DNA of 64,000 nucleotides from Aspidapion aeneum. Its lineage: Eukaryota > Arthropoda > Insecta > Coleoptera > Brentidae. The stretch is from NCBI GenBank assembly GCA_963576565.1, contig OY755038.1:135363348-135427347 (forward strand), given 5' to 3'. Under the pieces are notes generated by a model. That model worked only from the letters and a program-made list of their open reading frames with translations, was not told the DNA's origin and made no database searches. The first letter of the stretch is position 1. The number at the start of each line of letters is the position of its first letter. Shown here one piece after another: positions 24,474 to 34,386 of the stretch. A program made the translations under genes and the position numbers.

Positions 24474-24518
24474 GTGTTGACAGTTACCTGTTTCGTCCTA
24501 TGGGACTCCTCAGAACAC
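24474..24518 (-). ncRNA. Type I hammerhead ribozyme, unit 3
   Basis: Minus strand: GTGTT, CTGAGGA, GTCC-CATA-GGAC, GAAA, CAG-GTAA-CTG, T-C, AACAC. Compared with unit 1 the stem II loop is one base shorter and the stem III loop is a GNRA tetraloop. Both changes keep pairing and core intact, as expected for a functional RNA. Confidence 0.8.
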
Positions 24519-24969
24519 TGCTGGTCAATGTGACAAATCTTGCGAAGTTAATTAGACGGTTTTGTCCCTAATCAAATCTAAATAGTGAGAAAACTATTGC
24601 AAGAAGCGCCATCTACCGAGATACGAGAAAAACAAAAAACAGAAGCAGGCGAAACACTGCTATACAATATCGATCAATGACAAGATCGAATGCAAATAAA
24701 AGAAAACAACTATAGTCCGTGACCTACGACAGCACTTTGTATTTCAGGCCGGATCAACACATATTGCATTTTTACCCGTCATCAAGACAGTGAGCGTCAA
24801 TCAACGGAATTTTTAAGCCAAATAATACTAACAAACGTAGAATTTCGTACCCGTGAATTTAAAAATCAAACAAATTTCGTGGCTAATCGGGCAAAAAGGA
24901 GTTTTTGTTTCCCTCATATTGTTCCGTGGGTAGCCTGAAAGCTTAACCTCACGGGGGTCCAGGATCTAA

Positions 24970-25940
24970 CACTTCCGACCTTACCTTTTTGGTAGAAAAT
25001 TCACTATAGTCACCGATCACAGACCTCTAACCTGGCTACTTTCAATTAAAGACCCCGATAGCAGACTCGCACGTTGGCGATTAATATTGGAAGAATATAG
25101 TTTTAAAATCATTCATAAACCCGGTAAAATCAATAAAAATGCAGACGCTTTATCGCGAATAAAAATAATTTCAAAGACTGTATAGACTTTAAATCAAACA
25201 TAAAAATTTTTGCAAATAACGAAAATAACGATCAAGAACCAGTTTTTAATAAAGTAGATGATCAAAAAATTACAGATGCATTTAACAGATTTGTTGAACT
25301 TTACAAGACGCGATCTCTAATTGATTATTCTAAAATCGACACCTCGAATGATCAATTATTAGATAAATCAAATAAATTAATAGTAACCTTTTTCCGACAA
25401 AATAAAATGGAAGATTTGACCTTGAAAAATTAAAAATTAATACTGTTTCTAGCAAAACAGTTAAAGAACGTAAATATTTTATTATAGCCCTACCATTCCA
25501 TAATGACGATTGTTCACAACACTTATTTTATTGCCTTTTTAAAGACCAAAATGAATTTGAAATTAACAAAACATACTGCATCGAAAACAATCTAGATTTA
25601 CCAACTTTAGAGATGCTATCTTACATCTTTTCTGATAAAGATATAAAATTGAAAATTTGCCAAAATATAATAACAACCCCCGACAAAGATGAAATCCCAA
25701 TAATTTTAGAAAATTATCACTTAGGAAAAAGCAACCTACACCGTGGAATAAATGAAACAGACGCATTAGAGAAAAATATAATTGGCGTGGTTTAACAAAA
25801 AAACGTAGAAGACTTCATAAAAAAATGTGAAACTTGCCAAAAAGTTAAAATTGTTCGTAAAAATCTAAGCAGACCCTTCGTTGTAACAGAAACACCACGT
25901 ACCCCTTTTGAACAAATCAATATCGATATTTTCGAATAGC
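24970..25940 (+). pseudogene. gypsy-2 RNase H end and integrase N-terminus
   Basis: The frame opens mid-domain with HFRPYLFGRK and continues TDHRPLTWL and PGKINKNADALSR, the conserved end of Ty3/gypsy RNase H, to about 25180. After breaks, the integrase zinc domain is recognisable near 25710-25850 (LHRGI histidine segment, KCETCQK cysteine pair). The start of the catalytic core, FEQINIDIF (first Asp), follows. The rest of the core is missing, and within ~120 bases sequence becomes env. Frameshifts and stops abound. The start abuts the ribozyme repeat at 24968. Confidence 0.8.
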
Positions 25941-26059
25941 ACACTAGAAATTACCTCTTATAGACCCTTCGACTTATACTTTATACAGACTTTACCCAAT
26001 ACCAATATTAGATAATCGAACAGGTCTTCACCATACTATATCAACAATCAGTAAATTTA

Positions 26060-26855
26060 TTGCGCGTGACGATTATTATTTTCGTCACCTTCCACAACGT
26101 GGACCACTGCAAGATCATCGAAAGAAGAACAAAGCTCTGTTTCAAAGTACTTCCGTATCCCATCGACAGTGATGCTATTTGTAAAGCTCAACTATTGAAG
26201 CAACAAACTCAGCTGCCAAAAACATGTCAAACAACAATTTTCTATGCACAAGGCTACAATGTTCAACCACTAGAAGAAAACCAATGGCTAGTTACTACAT
26301 CAGAACCAGTACCTACCAATATTAAATGCAAGAATCAAGAAATCATTACGAAATTAATTGAAACCAATAGTAGAATTCGTTTCAAATCAACATGCAATGC
26401 TTTTACTGGAAGCACGAGGATTCATTCTGAAACCATACTTCAAGAAAATACCTTCCAAGAAATAAATTCACCAATAATCAATATTCCATATACTTGTTGT
26501 GAAGATATGCCTGAAATCCCCAAAATTCAAGACTGTCGAAGATCTGAATATTGCACAACATAATCTCAACCAATATTCAAAAGAATTAGATAAATTTACT
26601 ATCAGTACAATAACATTGATAGTACTACTAGTAATTCTTTACATTATTAACAAATGTCGAAGACACCGAAGAACAAGAAATGATAATAATACCAATAACG
26701 ATAATGATAATGGTAATGACTTTCCACCATTTCCAAAACCTAATCTACAAAGAATTAGGAATTTATCGAATATCTTACCAAGAAGAAGACCAAGCATACA
26801 CATCGAAGAAGAATTCGAACCCAATGAAAAATTAATGATCAATAAATCATCTTAA
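26060..26855 (+). pseudogene. gypsy-2 envelope protein, N-terminally truncated
   Basis: Two overlapping frames (26060-26563 and 26499-26855) shifted by one base encode the C-terminal ectodomain, a membrane anchor and a cytoplasmic tail. The ectodomain shows spaced cysteines (CFKVLPYP, CKAQLL, LPKTCQTT, CKNQE, TCCEDMPEIP) as in errantivirus/baculovirus-F-like envelopes. The anchor is TLIVLLVILYIINK, followed by a basic, Asn/Asp-rich tail ending before the LTR. The N-terminal half and fusion peptide are absent, apparently through a deletion joining integrase to env. Confidence 0.75.
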
Positions 26856-26899
26856 GAAAAGTTGCCGTATAACGCCAACTTTTTCAAAAAGAGAGGAGC

Positions 26900-27334
26900 T
26901 GTTATATGAAAATATTCTGCCTACACTTCTATGAAACCCGACAAACTTCCAGATAAGAAGCTTATTCTGCTGACTTGCGTTTCCCATGAAATAAACAACA
27001 CGTGCATTCAAGCCGAATCAGCAATTTACTTCTCAGAACCTTTCAAGATAAGAAGACCATTCTGCTGACTTGCGTCTCTCATGGAATAAACAACACGTGC
27101 ATTCCTGCCAAATTGCACTTTAGTTCTAAGAAGTTTAAATCTAGAATATTAAAGAATTATTCCATTGCTTAATCAGCACTTTTTCTTTATATACACTAAA
27201 ATCATTGTAATGTTAAGTCATTCTCTTTAGAATCGTTCTTAAGTACACGTTCAATTTTAACGTTTAAGTCCTATATTGTATTTAATCAAAATGAAATTTT
27301 TTAAAAAGTTAAAAGTAAACTTTAAAGTATAACA
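26900..27334 (+). repeat. 3' LTR of gypsy-2
   Basis: The 435-bp LTR has TGTTATATGAAAA/GTATAACA ends like gypsy-1, preceded by the purine tract AAAGAGAGGAGC. An internal near-duplicate (TTCTGCTGACTTGCGT at 26966 and 27060) makes it longer than gypsy-1's LTR. TATA follows the end. No 5' LTR occurs in the window. Confidence 0.8.
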
Positions 27335-28213
27335 TATATATAACTCAACTAGAAAATTTTATAAAAATACTCAGAACATTAAAAAATAACAGTAATTTAA
27401 AGCTATACTTATAAATACCCGGTTGGCCAAAGAAAAACCGGACAATATTTTGTTCATTATAACTTTTGAACTATACCACTGATTTGAATACGACAAACTG
27501 CACTTGGCAGAGAATTAACTAGAGTTTTGACCAAATATATTTTTTGGTCCGTGATCTCAAAATCCAAGATGGCGGATGAAATTAAATCGTATCCTTCAAA
27601 TATGCTCGTTTATTCTTGCGTTGCGAACATGTTTTATCAATTTTTTTTAATTAGTAAAAAAGCTGCATTCCCGCCACGCACAACAAGGTACAAACCAGCA
27701 AAATCGGTTTGGTGGTTCTAAAAAAAATTTTTTTGTTTCAACCATTGTTTTAAATATTATACGATTGCCTTGCCAATAATGTCTGCATTTATTTCCTTAT
27801 AAATTCATTACTACTAAAGCGATTTTAATGAAATAAAAACCTTCCTGGTGAGAATTGATTGCTTTTTAAAGATCATGATCAAAATTTATCGCCATCTTAA
27901 AATTTTGGATGGCGGACAGAATCATATTTGATTCTTTCAAATGGCGTGTTTATTCTTATTTTAAATGAATGCAGACAGGATTGGCCATTCAATCGTATAA
28001 TCGGTAAAACAATGGTTGAAACAAAAATAGATTTTTTTGAGAACAATCATACCGATTTTACTAATTTGTACCTCGTTGTGTGGGGGAAGAGTAGTGCTTT
28101 TCTATAAATTAAAACAAAAACATTTTTGGAAAATAAGAATAAACACGCCAATTTAAAGAATCAAGTATGATTATGTCCACCATCTTAAACTTTAAGATAG
28201 TGATTTTTTTTTA

Positions 28214-29867
28214 CGGGTATGCGCACTCGCAAGGAGATCCCTATCAGTTTATTCCACAGCGATGCTGTTCTCCAGAGATATGAATTCTGATATAATAAGG
28301 TTCTTGGTGCCTCTATTTTGAAAATAAATTGATGGTTACCGTCTGTTTGACGTGTTCGCCTAGTAGGTGCTACTCCCGGGGGGATCATACGTGCCAACTC
28401 TTCAGAGCATTTTCCGTGATAATACCTGTAGAAGAGAGATAGATCGCCCACAGTTCTTCGATGTGTGTGCGGGGTCATTGATCAGCTTGATAGCTCGTTT
28501 TTGCACGGTGTTCAAAAGCATTAAGGTATGTTTGGGTGCCGCACTCCATATATGTGAGCAGTACTCCATAGTTGGTCGAATCTGGGCTTTGTAGAGTGTC
28601 AGCAGTTGGCTTGGTGTATACAGATGTCTTGTACGAAATAGCACCCCAAGCTTTTGGGACGCCCTTTTAGCTATATCTGCCACGTGACTGTGCCATGACA
28701 TGTTGGTCTCTGCAGTGACTCCTAAGATGTTCAACTGGCTCTGCAATGCAACAGCACTTCCAGATAGCATGATGTTTGGCTCACCGGTGCTGGTCTTTTT
28801 TGAAAACAAGGCTACTTGGGTTTTCTGCGCGTTGAACTGTACAAGGTTTTTGTTGCCTCAGTCCTCTATTATCTCCAAGTCGTTATTTATCTGTGATATT
28901 TCAGTTAGTCTAAGGTAATGGAATTCACGTGCGGAGAGACATGTGGGTGGTATGATTGAGGAGACTACATTGCCATCATCTGCAAAGCAATAAAGTGGAT
29001 TTACTGTTTTATCTATAGGGTCATTTATGTAAATCAGAAAAAGTGTTGGCCAAAGGATTGCTCCCTGTGGCACACCAGCATTTATTTGGTAAGAGTTGGA
29101 GTTCCGGCATCCAGTGCAACATAAATGGATATATCCTTAAGGTAACTTTCAAACCAAGTGCAAAGTCTCGGCGACCATCCCGTTGCTTTGAGCTTGTTGA
29201 GCAGATTTTCATGCCAGACTTTATCGAATGCCTTAGATATATCTAAGGCAATTGTTCTTGTTTCACCTCGCAACTCAATCGCTTTTTGCCATAAGTGAGT
29301 GACGTATGTAAGTAAATCGCCGGTTGATCTATATTTTCGAAATCCGTATTGCTTGTCGTTGATAATTTTGTACTTTTCCAAGTACTTGGTTAGGTGATTG
29401 TTCACAACTCTTTCCATTACTTTTGATATCACCGGAAGTAGAGCAATTGGTCTATAGTTTAACGGATCTGTCTTTTTTCTTTTCTTTGGAATGGGTTGTA
29501 CTGCGGCAGACTTCCATGATGATGGATATACTCCTTGCCTATAAGATAAATTGAATAATTTTGCGAAAGTTGGGATGAGTTCGCTAGCACAATTTTTTAG
29601 TACTATCGCGGGAATGCCATCTGGACCCATTGCTTTGTTTGTATCCAACTTTTTAAGGGATTTTCGTATTTCTCTGTGACAAAAGGGTACCTCTGGCATA
29701 CTGTGGGAAACCCTTTCAACGAACGGTGGAGTTTTTCCATTTGGCACTGTTAGGTTTGAATTGGAGGAAAAGATTTTGGCCAGCATATTGGCTTTCTCCT
29801 CTGATGTTGTGGCTAAGTGAGTATTTTTATCTGTAAGTGGTGAAGTTTGATCCAACGGCTTTTGCAA
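28214..29867 (-). pseudogene. Jockey/CR1-like reverse transcriptase
   Basis: The 29867-29082 frame has NKAMGPDGIP, YPSSWKSAAVQPIPKK, NYRPIALLPVISK, QYGFRKYRSTGDLL and ALDISKAFDKVWH (first catalytic Asp). The next frame has GVPQGAILWPTLFLIYIND and YCFADDGN with both remaining Asp. The C-terminal region (28809-28402 and 28478-28206) shows NILGVTAETNMSWHSHV, YCSHIWSAAP, QKRAIKLI and a tail ending in SLWNKLI. Frameshifts occur near 29060, 28900 and 28440. The coding end lies almost at the A-run, so there is virtually no 3' UTR. Confidence 0.85.
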
Positions 29868-29985
29868 GAGACCAAAAGGACCTAGAACTACTTGGACAAT
29901 TCAGCAACCTGTTTTTTATTATTTGATTGTATGTTTCTTTGGCGGCGTCAATAGTAATTTTGCAACTATTTCTGGCTTCTATAAA

Positions 29986-31083
29986 TTATTTGTGGTTTTG
30001 AGCGGTTTGTTGTCGTTTCCAAAGATTATGTTTTTTCTGTACAGCCGTTTGACACTGGCTGTTGAACCAAGGTTTTGCATTAGCTCTGCGTTTTATTGTA
30101 TGTGGGATATATGCATCCATTCCAGATAAGATTACTTTTGTTATTTCATTACAGCAAATAGTGGGATCAGCTGTTTTAAAGCAAATCTCTTGCCATGGAA
30201 AATCCAGGTAAAACTGTTTAAGGTCATTCCATTTTGCCGATTTATAGTGCCCCATTTTACAAGGAAGTGATTGTTGGCTTGGCGGTATGAACATTTCGCA
30301 CTTTGTTCTTATAAGTTTATGATCGGATGAACCAAGTGGGGGATCTACTTGAATTGTGTACAAGTCAGGATTTGTAGTTAGGAACAAGTCTAAAAGCGCT
30401 GCAAATTCACCCCTTTCTGAGATACGGGTAGGTTCATCGACAAGCTGCGTTAGACCACAACTTATGGCAAAAGCTTCTGCTTCCCTGCCTTCATTATCTG
30501 TTTTGTTGTGGTGTTTTAGCCAGGGTATATTGTGGACGTTGAAATCGCCTAAAAAAACAATTTCCGCATGTGGATAGTTAGACTGTATACTATCACAGTT
30601 TTCGGATATTGCCGCAAAAAAGTTTTGATACTCGGTGTTACTTGGCGGTCGGTAGAGGCAGCAAATGAACTTGGTCGATGACTTTGAGGTGAATTTCAGC
30701 CATATGATATCGAGGTTCGCTGGTTCTAGCTTCTCCTATCGATGACATGAAAGGTCATTTTTAATGTACACACAGATCCCAAAATTATGTCGAAATCGGT
30801 GGTGTAGGTGATAGCCGGGATAAAGATAGTTCACAATAGGTGTTGCAGAACTGATTTTAGTTTCAGTGAGAACAAGGATGTGAGGTCTTTGTTCTTCAAG
30901 ATGTTGGTGAACTGAATTGATGTTGGTACTTAATCCTCTATTATGTTTAAAAAAACCATTATTTATTTTGAAGTTGTGGGTTTCACACAATTGCATCAGT
31001 CTTAAGCCATTATCATTTGTTAGTTCCTCTCCAAATGGTCCTATCACTTTGCTCTGGGCTTGTCTACCAGTTCGGCTATTAAA
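29986..31083 (-). pseudogene. Chimeric endonuclease region
   Basis: A frame starting MIGPFGEELTNDNGLRLMQ (31047) is RTE endonuclease up to NNGFFKH. It then passes in frame to NRGLSTNINSVHQHL and LVLTETKIS, the beginning of a Jockey/CR1-type endonuclease. After frameshifts the same domain continues with LYRPPSNTEYQ, IVFLGDFNVHNI, LLDLFLTTNP and PLGSSDHKLI, so all the later catalytic motifs of the second LINE are present. The final part (30387-29986) is a linker rich in Lys, Gln and Trp before reverse transcriptase. The RTE piece lacks its own catalytic N-terminus. Confidence 0.75.
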
Positions 31084-31333
31084 AATATATTTACCTAAAA
31101 CTATGATTAATTCTCTGCCAACTGCAGTTTTTCTTATTTAAATCGATTGTACAGTTAAAAAGTGATACTGAAAAAAAAATGTCCGCTTTTTTTTGGCTAC
31201 CCGGTATATGCACTAAAAATATAATGCATCATCGAGTACACCACACACATGGTATCCGCCACCCTCTACTTCGCATCCGAAGTCACTACAGATTTAAAAG
31301 TCAAGGATGCTTGTGCTTCGCAGTGCGTTATTA

Positions 31334-31719
31334 GGGACTCATTGGAATAAAGTCATGCAATAATAGTGTCACGCCGTACTTTGACAGATTTGCACTGGAA
31401 CATGAGGGCTAATCTCTCAACATAAGGATTTTGTTTACTATACGATTCAAAATACTGCCGTCAGAAGCAAAGACACATTAAGTGCATTTGATAGCTCACA
31501 TTATAAGATTGTTTGACTGTGAAACATCAAATATCCTTACTGTGTTTTTGCTCCTGACGGCTGAATAATTACTGTTGACTTTAATTATAGATAAATGAAC
31601 GACTTGGTTTTAAATTAGACATATGTCAATTTTGAAAAATCAACTGTCAGCCTGCAATCTAAATCTGTCAAAATACTGCAACAAATAGTGTCATTGCATG
31701 GCTTCATTCCAATAGTCCC
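31334..31719. mobile_element. TA-flanked MITE
   Basis: This 386-bp element has ~60-bp imperfect inverted repeats starting GGGACTCATTGGAATAAAGT and ending ATTCCAATAGTCCC, bounded on both sides by TA. That target suggests a Tc1/mariner-type non-autonomous element. No coding sequence. Confidence 0.65.
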
Positions 31720-31815
31720 TATCATTTTTTGCACTTTTACAGAGACAAAGTCAGGAAATTTGGAAGGTTTTTAAGTTGGTAAAATTAACTGACCAATTAA
31801 TATGCTGATGGCGCT

Positions 31816-32321
31816 TTATTAGCAACATTGCCTGCTTTTGAGGTGTATTAGCAAAATATATTATTTCATAACTAAAGGTTGAATAATGTAAATAATTTCG
31901 TTTTTAATGATAACAAAAACTTTATCTTATTGAACAGTAGCATAAGTTTTGTGCAAAGTTTGGATGTTTTACCCTAAATGATAGTATTTGCTTGATAATA
32001 TTTTCTGCACGTCGACCCAAGCGCACGTGTTTCACTTTACTCATCCTAAAGTATCGCATTTTTATTGATTTATTGGCTTGATAATTGTGATTCTCTGAGA
32101 GCCATACCCTCAGATGGTCTAACATATTGGTGAGTTGAAAAAATTACTGTAGCTGTTCCACAATACTGTAAATTGGCCCTTTGATGAAATTCCCGCCATA
32201 AAATTCCGCGATGTCATCTCGCAGCTGTGCTGTTTGCGACACGTCAACACGCAAGCCATCTTTCTCTTGCGAAGGGGTTTGCAAGAGAAAATAACACGCA
32301 GATTGTTTGCGTATACCAAAC
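31816..32321. repeat. 505-bp repeat, copy 1
   Basis: From TTATTAGCAACATTGCCTGC to GCGTATACCAAAC this segment is about 98-99% identical to 32738-33242. Its right edge cuts into the zinc-finger part of the LINE-B ORF1 coding sequence. It has no obvious open frame or LTR-type TG...CA ends. Identity unknown. The 31207-31333 and 31720-31815 flanks hold nothing recognisable. Confidence 0.7.
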
Positions 32322-32583
32322 GATTCAGTAGTAGTAATACAGAGTGTACCATGGCTAACTTGGAAATGTCCCACGTGTCGTAACCTACCTGCCGAAACTT
32401 TTACAGCTAACTTGGAAGGTCGTATTGAAGCACAACTCAACTCGGTGAAACAATCAATTGTAGAGGAATTATTTACAAAAATCGATCAAAAGCTCCAGGA
32501 TGTCAGTCCTCGAACAATCAGCGAACCCAGGTATTCTGACGTTCTTAAGAATCAATTTTCGTTCTAATATTATCATTAAACCG

Positions 32584-33655
32584 GGGCACGAGGGAAATGA
32601 GGCCGCGGACCAGGCAGCGAGGGAAGCGGCATCTGCCGAATTTTTCGGCCCCGAACCAGCCCTGGGCATATCATACAATGCTGCTAAATTAACCATATTG
32701 GGATGGATGGAGGACAGCTTTAGTTTTTTAGTTTTTTATTAGCAACATTGCCTGCTTTTGAGGTGTATTAGCAAAATATATTATTTCATAACTAAAGGTT
32801 GAATAATGTAAATAATTTCGTTTTCAATGATAACAAAAACTTTATCTTATTGAACAGTAGCATAAGTTTTGTGCAAAGTTTGGATGTTTTACCCTAAATG
32901 ATAGTATTTGCTTGATAATATTTTCTGCACGTCGACCCAAGTGCACGTGTTTCACTTTACTCATCCTAAAGTATCGCATTTTTATTGATTTATTGGCTTG
33001 ATAATTGTAATTCTCTGAGAACCATACCCTCAGATGGTCTAGCACATTGGTGAGTTGAAAAAATTACTGTAGCTGTTCCACAATACTGTAAATTGGCCCT
33101 TTGATGAAATTCCCGCCATAAAATTCCGCGATGTCATCTCGCAGCTGTGCTGTTTGCGACACGTCAACACGCAAGCCATCTTTCTCTTGCGAAGGGGTTT
33201 GCAAGAGAAAATAACACGCAGATTGTTTGCGTATACCAAACTAAAGAGTTCATTAAAGGACCTTGTCAGAAGAGAGCCAGAAATATCATTGGACTTACCA
33301 GACATGAGATCCGTATAGTGACAGGACTTTTTACGGGTCACTGCCGACTAAGAGTATACATGCACAGAATGGGAATAAAAGAAGAGACCGAATATAGACT
33401 CTGTATGGAGCATGATGAAACAGTTAGACATATACTGTGCGAATGTCCGGCTATTGCACGTTTACGTCAAAACACTTTCGGTGAACCTCAGATTGATTCA
33501 GAAGATCTGAACAGTGTCTCACCCAAACTGATAGCTAACCTTTTTGGAGGATTAGGCATACAGTGGTGAGAAACCACTCAAAAGTGAGCCACAATAGACC
33601 CACTAGTGGTCGCAGTGGAAGGGCTGCAAGGCCCACTCATATATGAATCATCATC
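32584..33655 (+). pseudogene. LINE-A: truncated RNase H-bearing LINE inside LINE-B
   Basis: The fragment is flanked by ATCATTAAACCG (32572-32583 and 33656-33667). It opens within RNase H (GHEGNEAADQAAREAASA). After the 505-bp repeat, it continues with KEFIKGPCQKRARNIIGLTR, TGHCRLRVYMHRMG and the zinc-like CMEHDETVRHILCECPA. It ends at a stop by 33569, a short 3' UTR and a TCATCATCATCAT tail. Domain content places it in the I-like LINE group. The coding part is cleanly preserved apart from the insertion. Confidence 0.8.
32738..33242. repeat. 505-bp repeat, copy 2, inside LINE-A
   Basis: The borders match copy 1, and only scattered substitutions separate the two. It interrupts the region between RNase H and the C-terminal domain of LINE-A. 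No target duplication could be identified with confidence. Confidence 0.7.
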
Positions 33656-34386
33656 ATCATTAAACCGAAAGTTACAAATCAGAACAATACGCAAACAAAG
33701 AGCGATATTCTCCATAAAATCAAGCCAGACCAAGAAAAAATCCAAATCAATCGTGTAAAGCACATTTCCAATGGAGGCATCGTACTGTCCACCAACCACA
33801 ATGATGCCCAACGCATGAAAGATCTTTTTAGCCAAAACTTAGCAGACGATTACGAGGTTCGGGAATCAAAATCCGTATCGCCGATGGTCAAGATTGTTGG
33901 TCTCTCAGCCGAGTACGACAAAGACGTACTATTACGACACCTAAAAACTCAAAATTTTTTCTTTAATAACTCAGCAGATATAAATATTCTAAAAGTCTGG
34001 CCAACCATAAATAACGCGAGCATTTTCCAGATGGTACTGCAAGTAGATACGGTCACACACAAAAAATGAACTGATAAAAAAAGCCTTGTAGTTGGTCTTG
34101 ATTATTGTACCGTTTATGATTCAACTGCTGCAACAACTTTGGCCACTCAAAAAAATATTGTCAAAAAGACCCCACCTGCCCCCTTTGCGCTGGGCCACAC
34201 TTGGTAAACGTGTGTGACAACTCTGCCAATAAATGCTGCGTCAATTGTAAGCATCTTAAAACCAAATTCGACCTAAACATTGAAATAAATCATGCTTGCT
34301 GGAATTATAATGCATGTTACGCTTATAAACAGGCAAACCAAAAATAAAAGTCGGAAATTTTTGGGTCCACCATGTAGCAGCCAACG

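Larger units (their letters stand above)
23484..24968 (-). repeat. Tandem ~515-bp units with hammerhead ribozyme motifs
   Basis: Three head-to-tail units occupy 23484-23998 (515 bp), 23999-24445 (truncated) and about 24456-24946, and the first 22 bases of a fourth follow. They are ~95% alike. The unit starts CCTCACGGGGGTCCAAGATC on the plus strand. The minus strand of each unit has a hammerhead-like core about 40-80 bases inside it. Ribozyme-bearing ~0.5-kb satellites are known from Dolichopoda cave crickets, and similar motifs occur in Penelope-like elements and animal retrozymes. No protein is encoded. Confidence 0.8.
28205..31083 (-). mobile_element. Jockey/CR1-like LINE with an RTE-derived 5' end
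   Basis: On the minus strand the insertion reads: ~130 bases of RTE endonuclease (31083-30950), endonuclease and reverse transcriptase of a different LINE (30950-28214), then a nine-base A-run (28213-28205). The 5' end of the second LINE is missing up to its first endonuclease motif. No clear target duplication is visible. Confidence 0.75.
27416..31206. mobile_element. Inverted-repeat element split by a chimeric LINE
   Basis: The ends are TACCCGGTTGGCCAAAGA (27416) and its inverted match TTTTGGCTACCCGGTA (31191-31206). The arms also pair through TGGCAGAGAATTAA (27508) against TTAATTCTCTGCCA (31110). Inner arms 27555-27775 and 27985-28200 form a long palindrome, for example CAACCATTGTTTT against AAAACAATGGTTG. 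The LINE at 28205-31083 interrupts the right arm. No transposase is seen. Confidence 0.65.
32322..34348 (+). pseudogene. LINE-B ORF1 (Gag-like), interrupted
   Basis: The first part (32322-32571) has the end of a PHD-type finger (WKCPTCRNLP) and a coiled-coil-like stretch (EAQLNSVKQSIVEELFTKI). The second part (33668-34348) resumes with KPKVTNQN, an esterase-free RNA-binding region (RMKDLFSQN, KIVGLSAEYDK), then CCHC-like knuckles near 34165-34310 (CPLCAGPHLVNVC, CCVNCKH, HACWNYNACYAY). This order is typical of Jockey-clade ORF1 proteins, which bind LINE RNA. LINE-A separates the halves. Additional frameshifts and a stop at 34067 exist. The N-terminus is lost at the 505-bp repeat. Confidence 0.7.

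Noticed and set aside
23484..24968. Tandem LTRs of gypsy-2
   Set aside because: Units lack TG...CA ends, primer-binding or polypurine sites and do not resemble the gypsy-2 LTR at 26900-27334.
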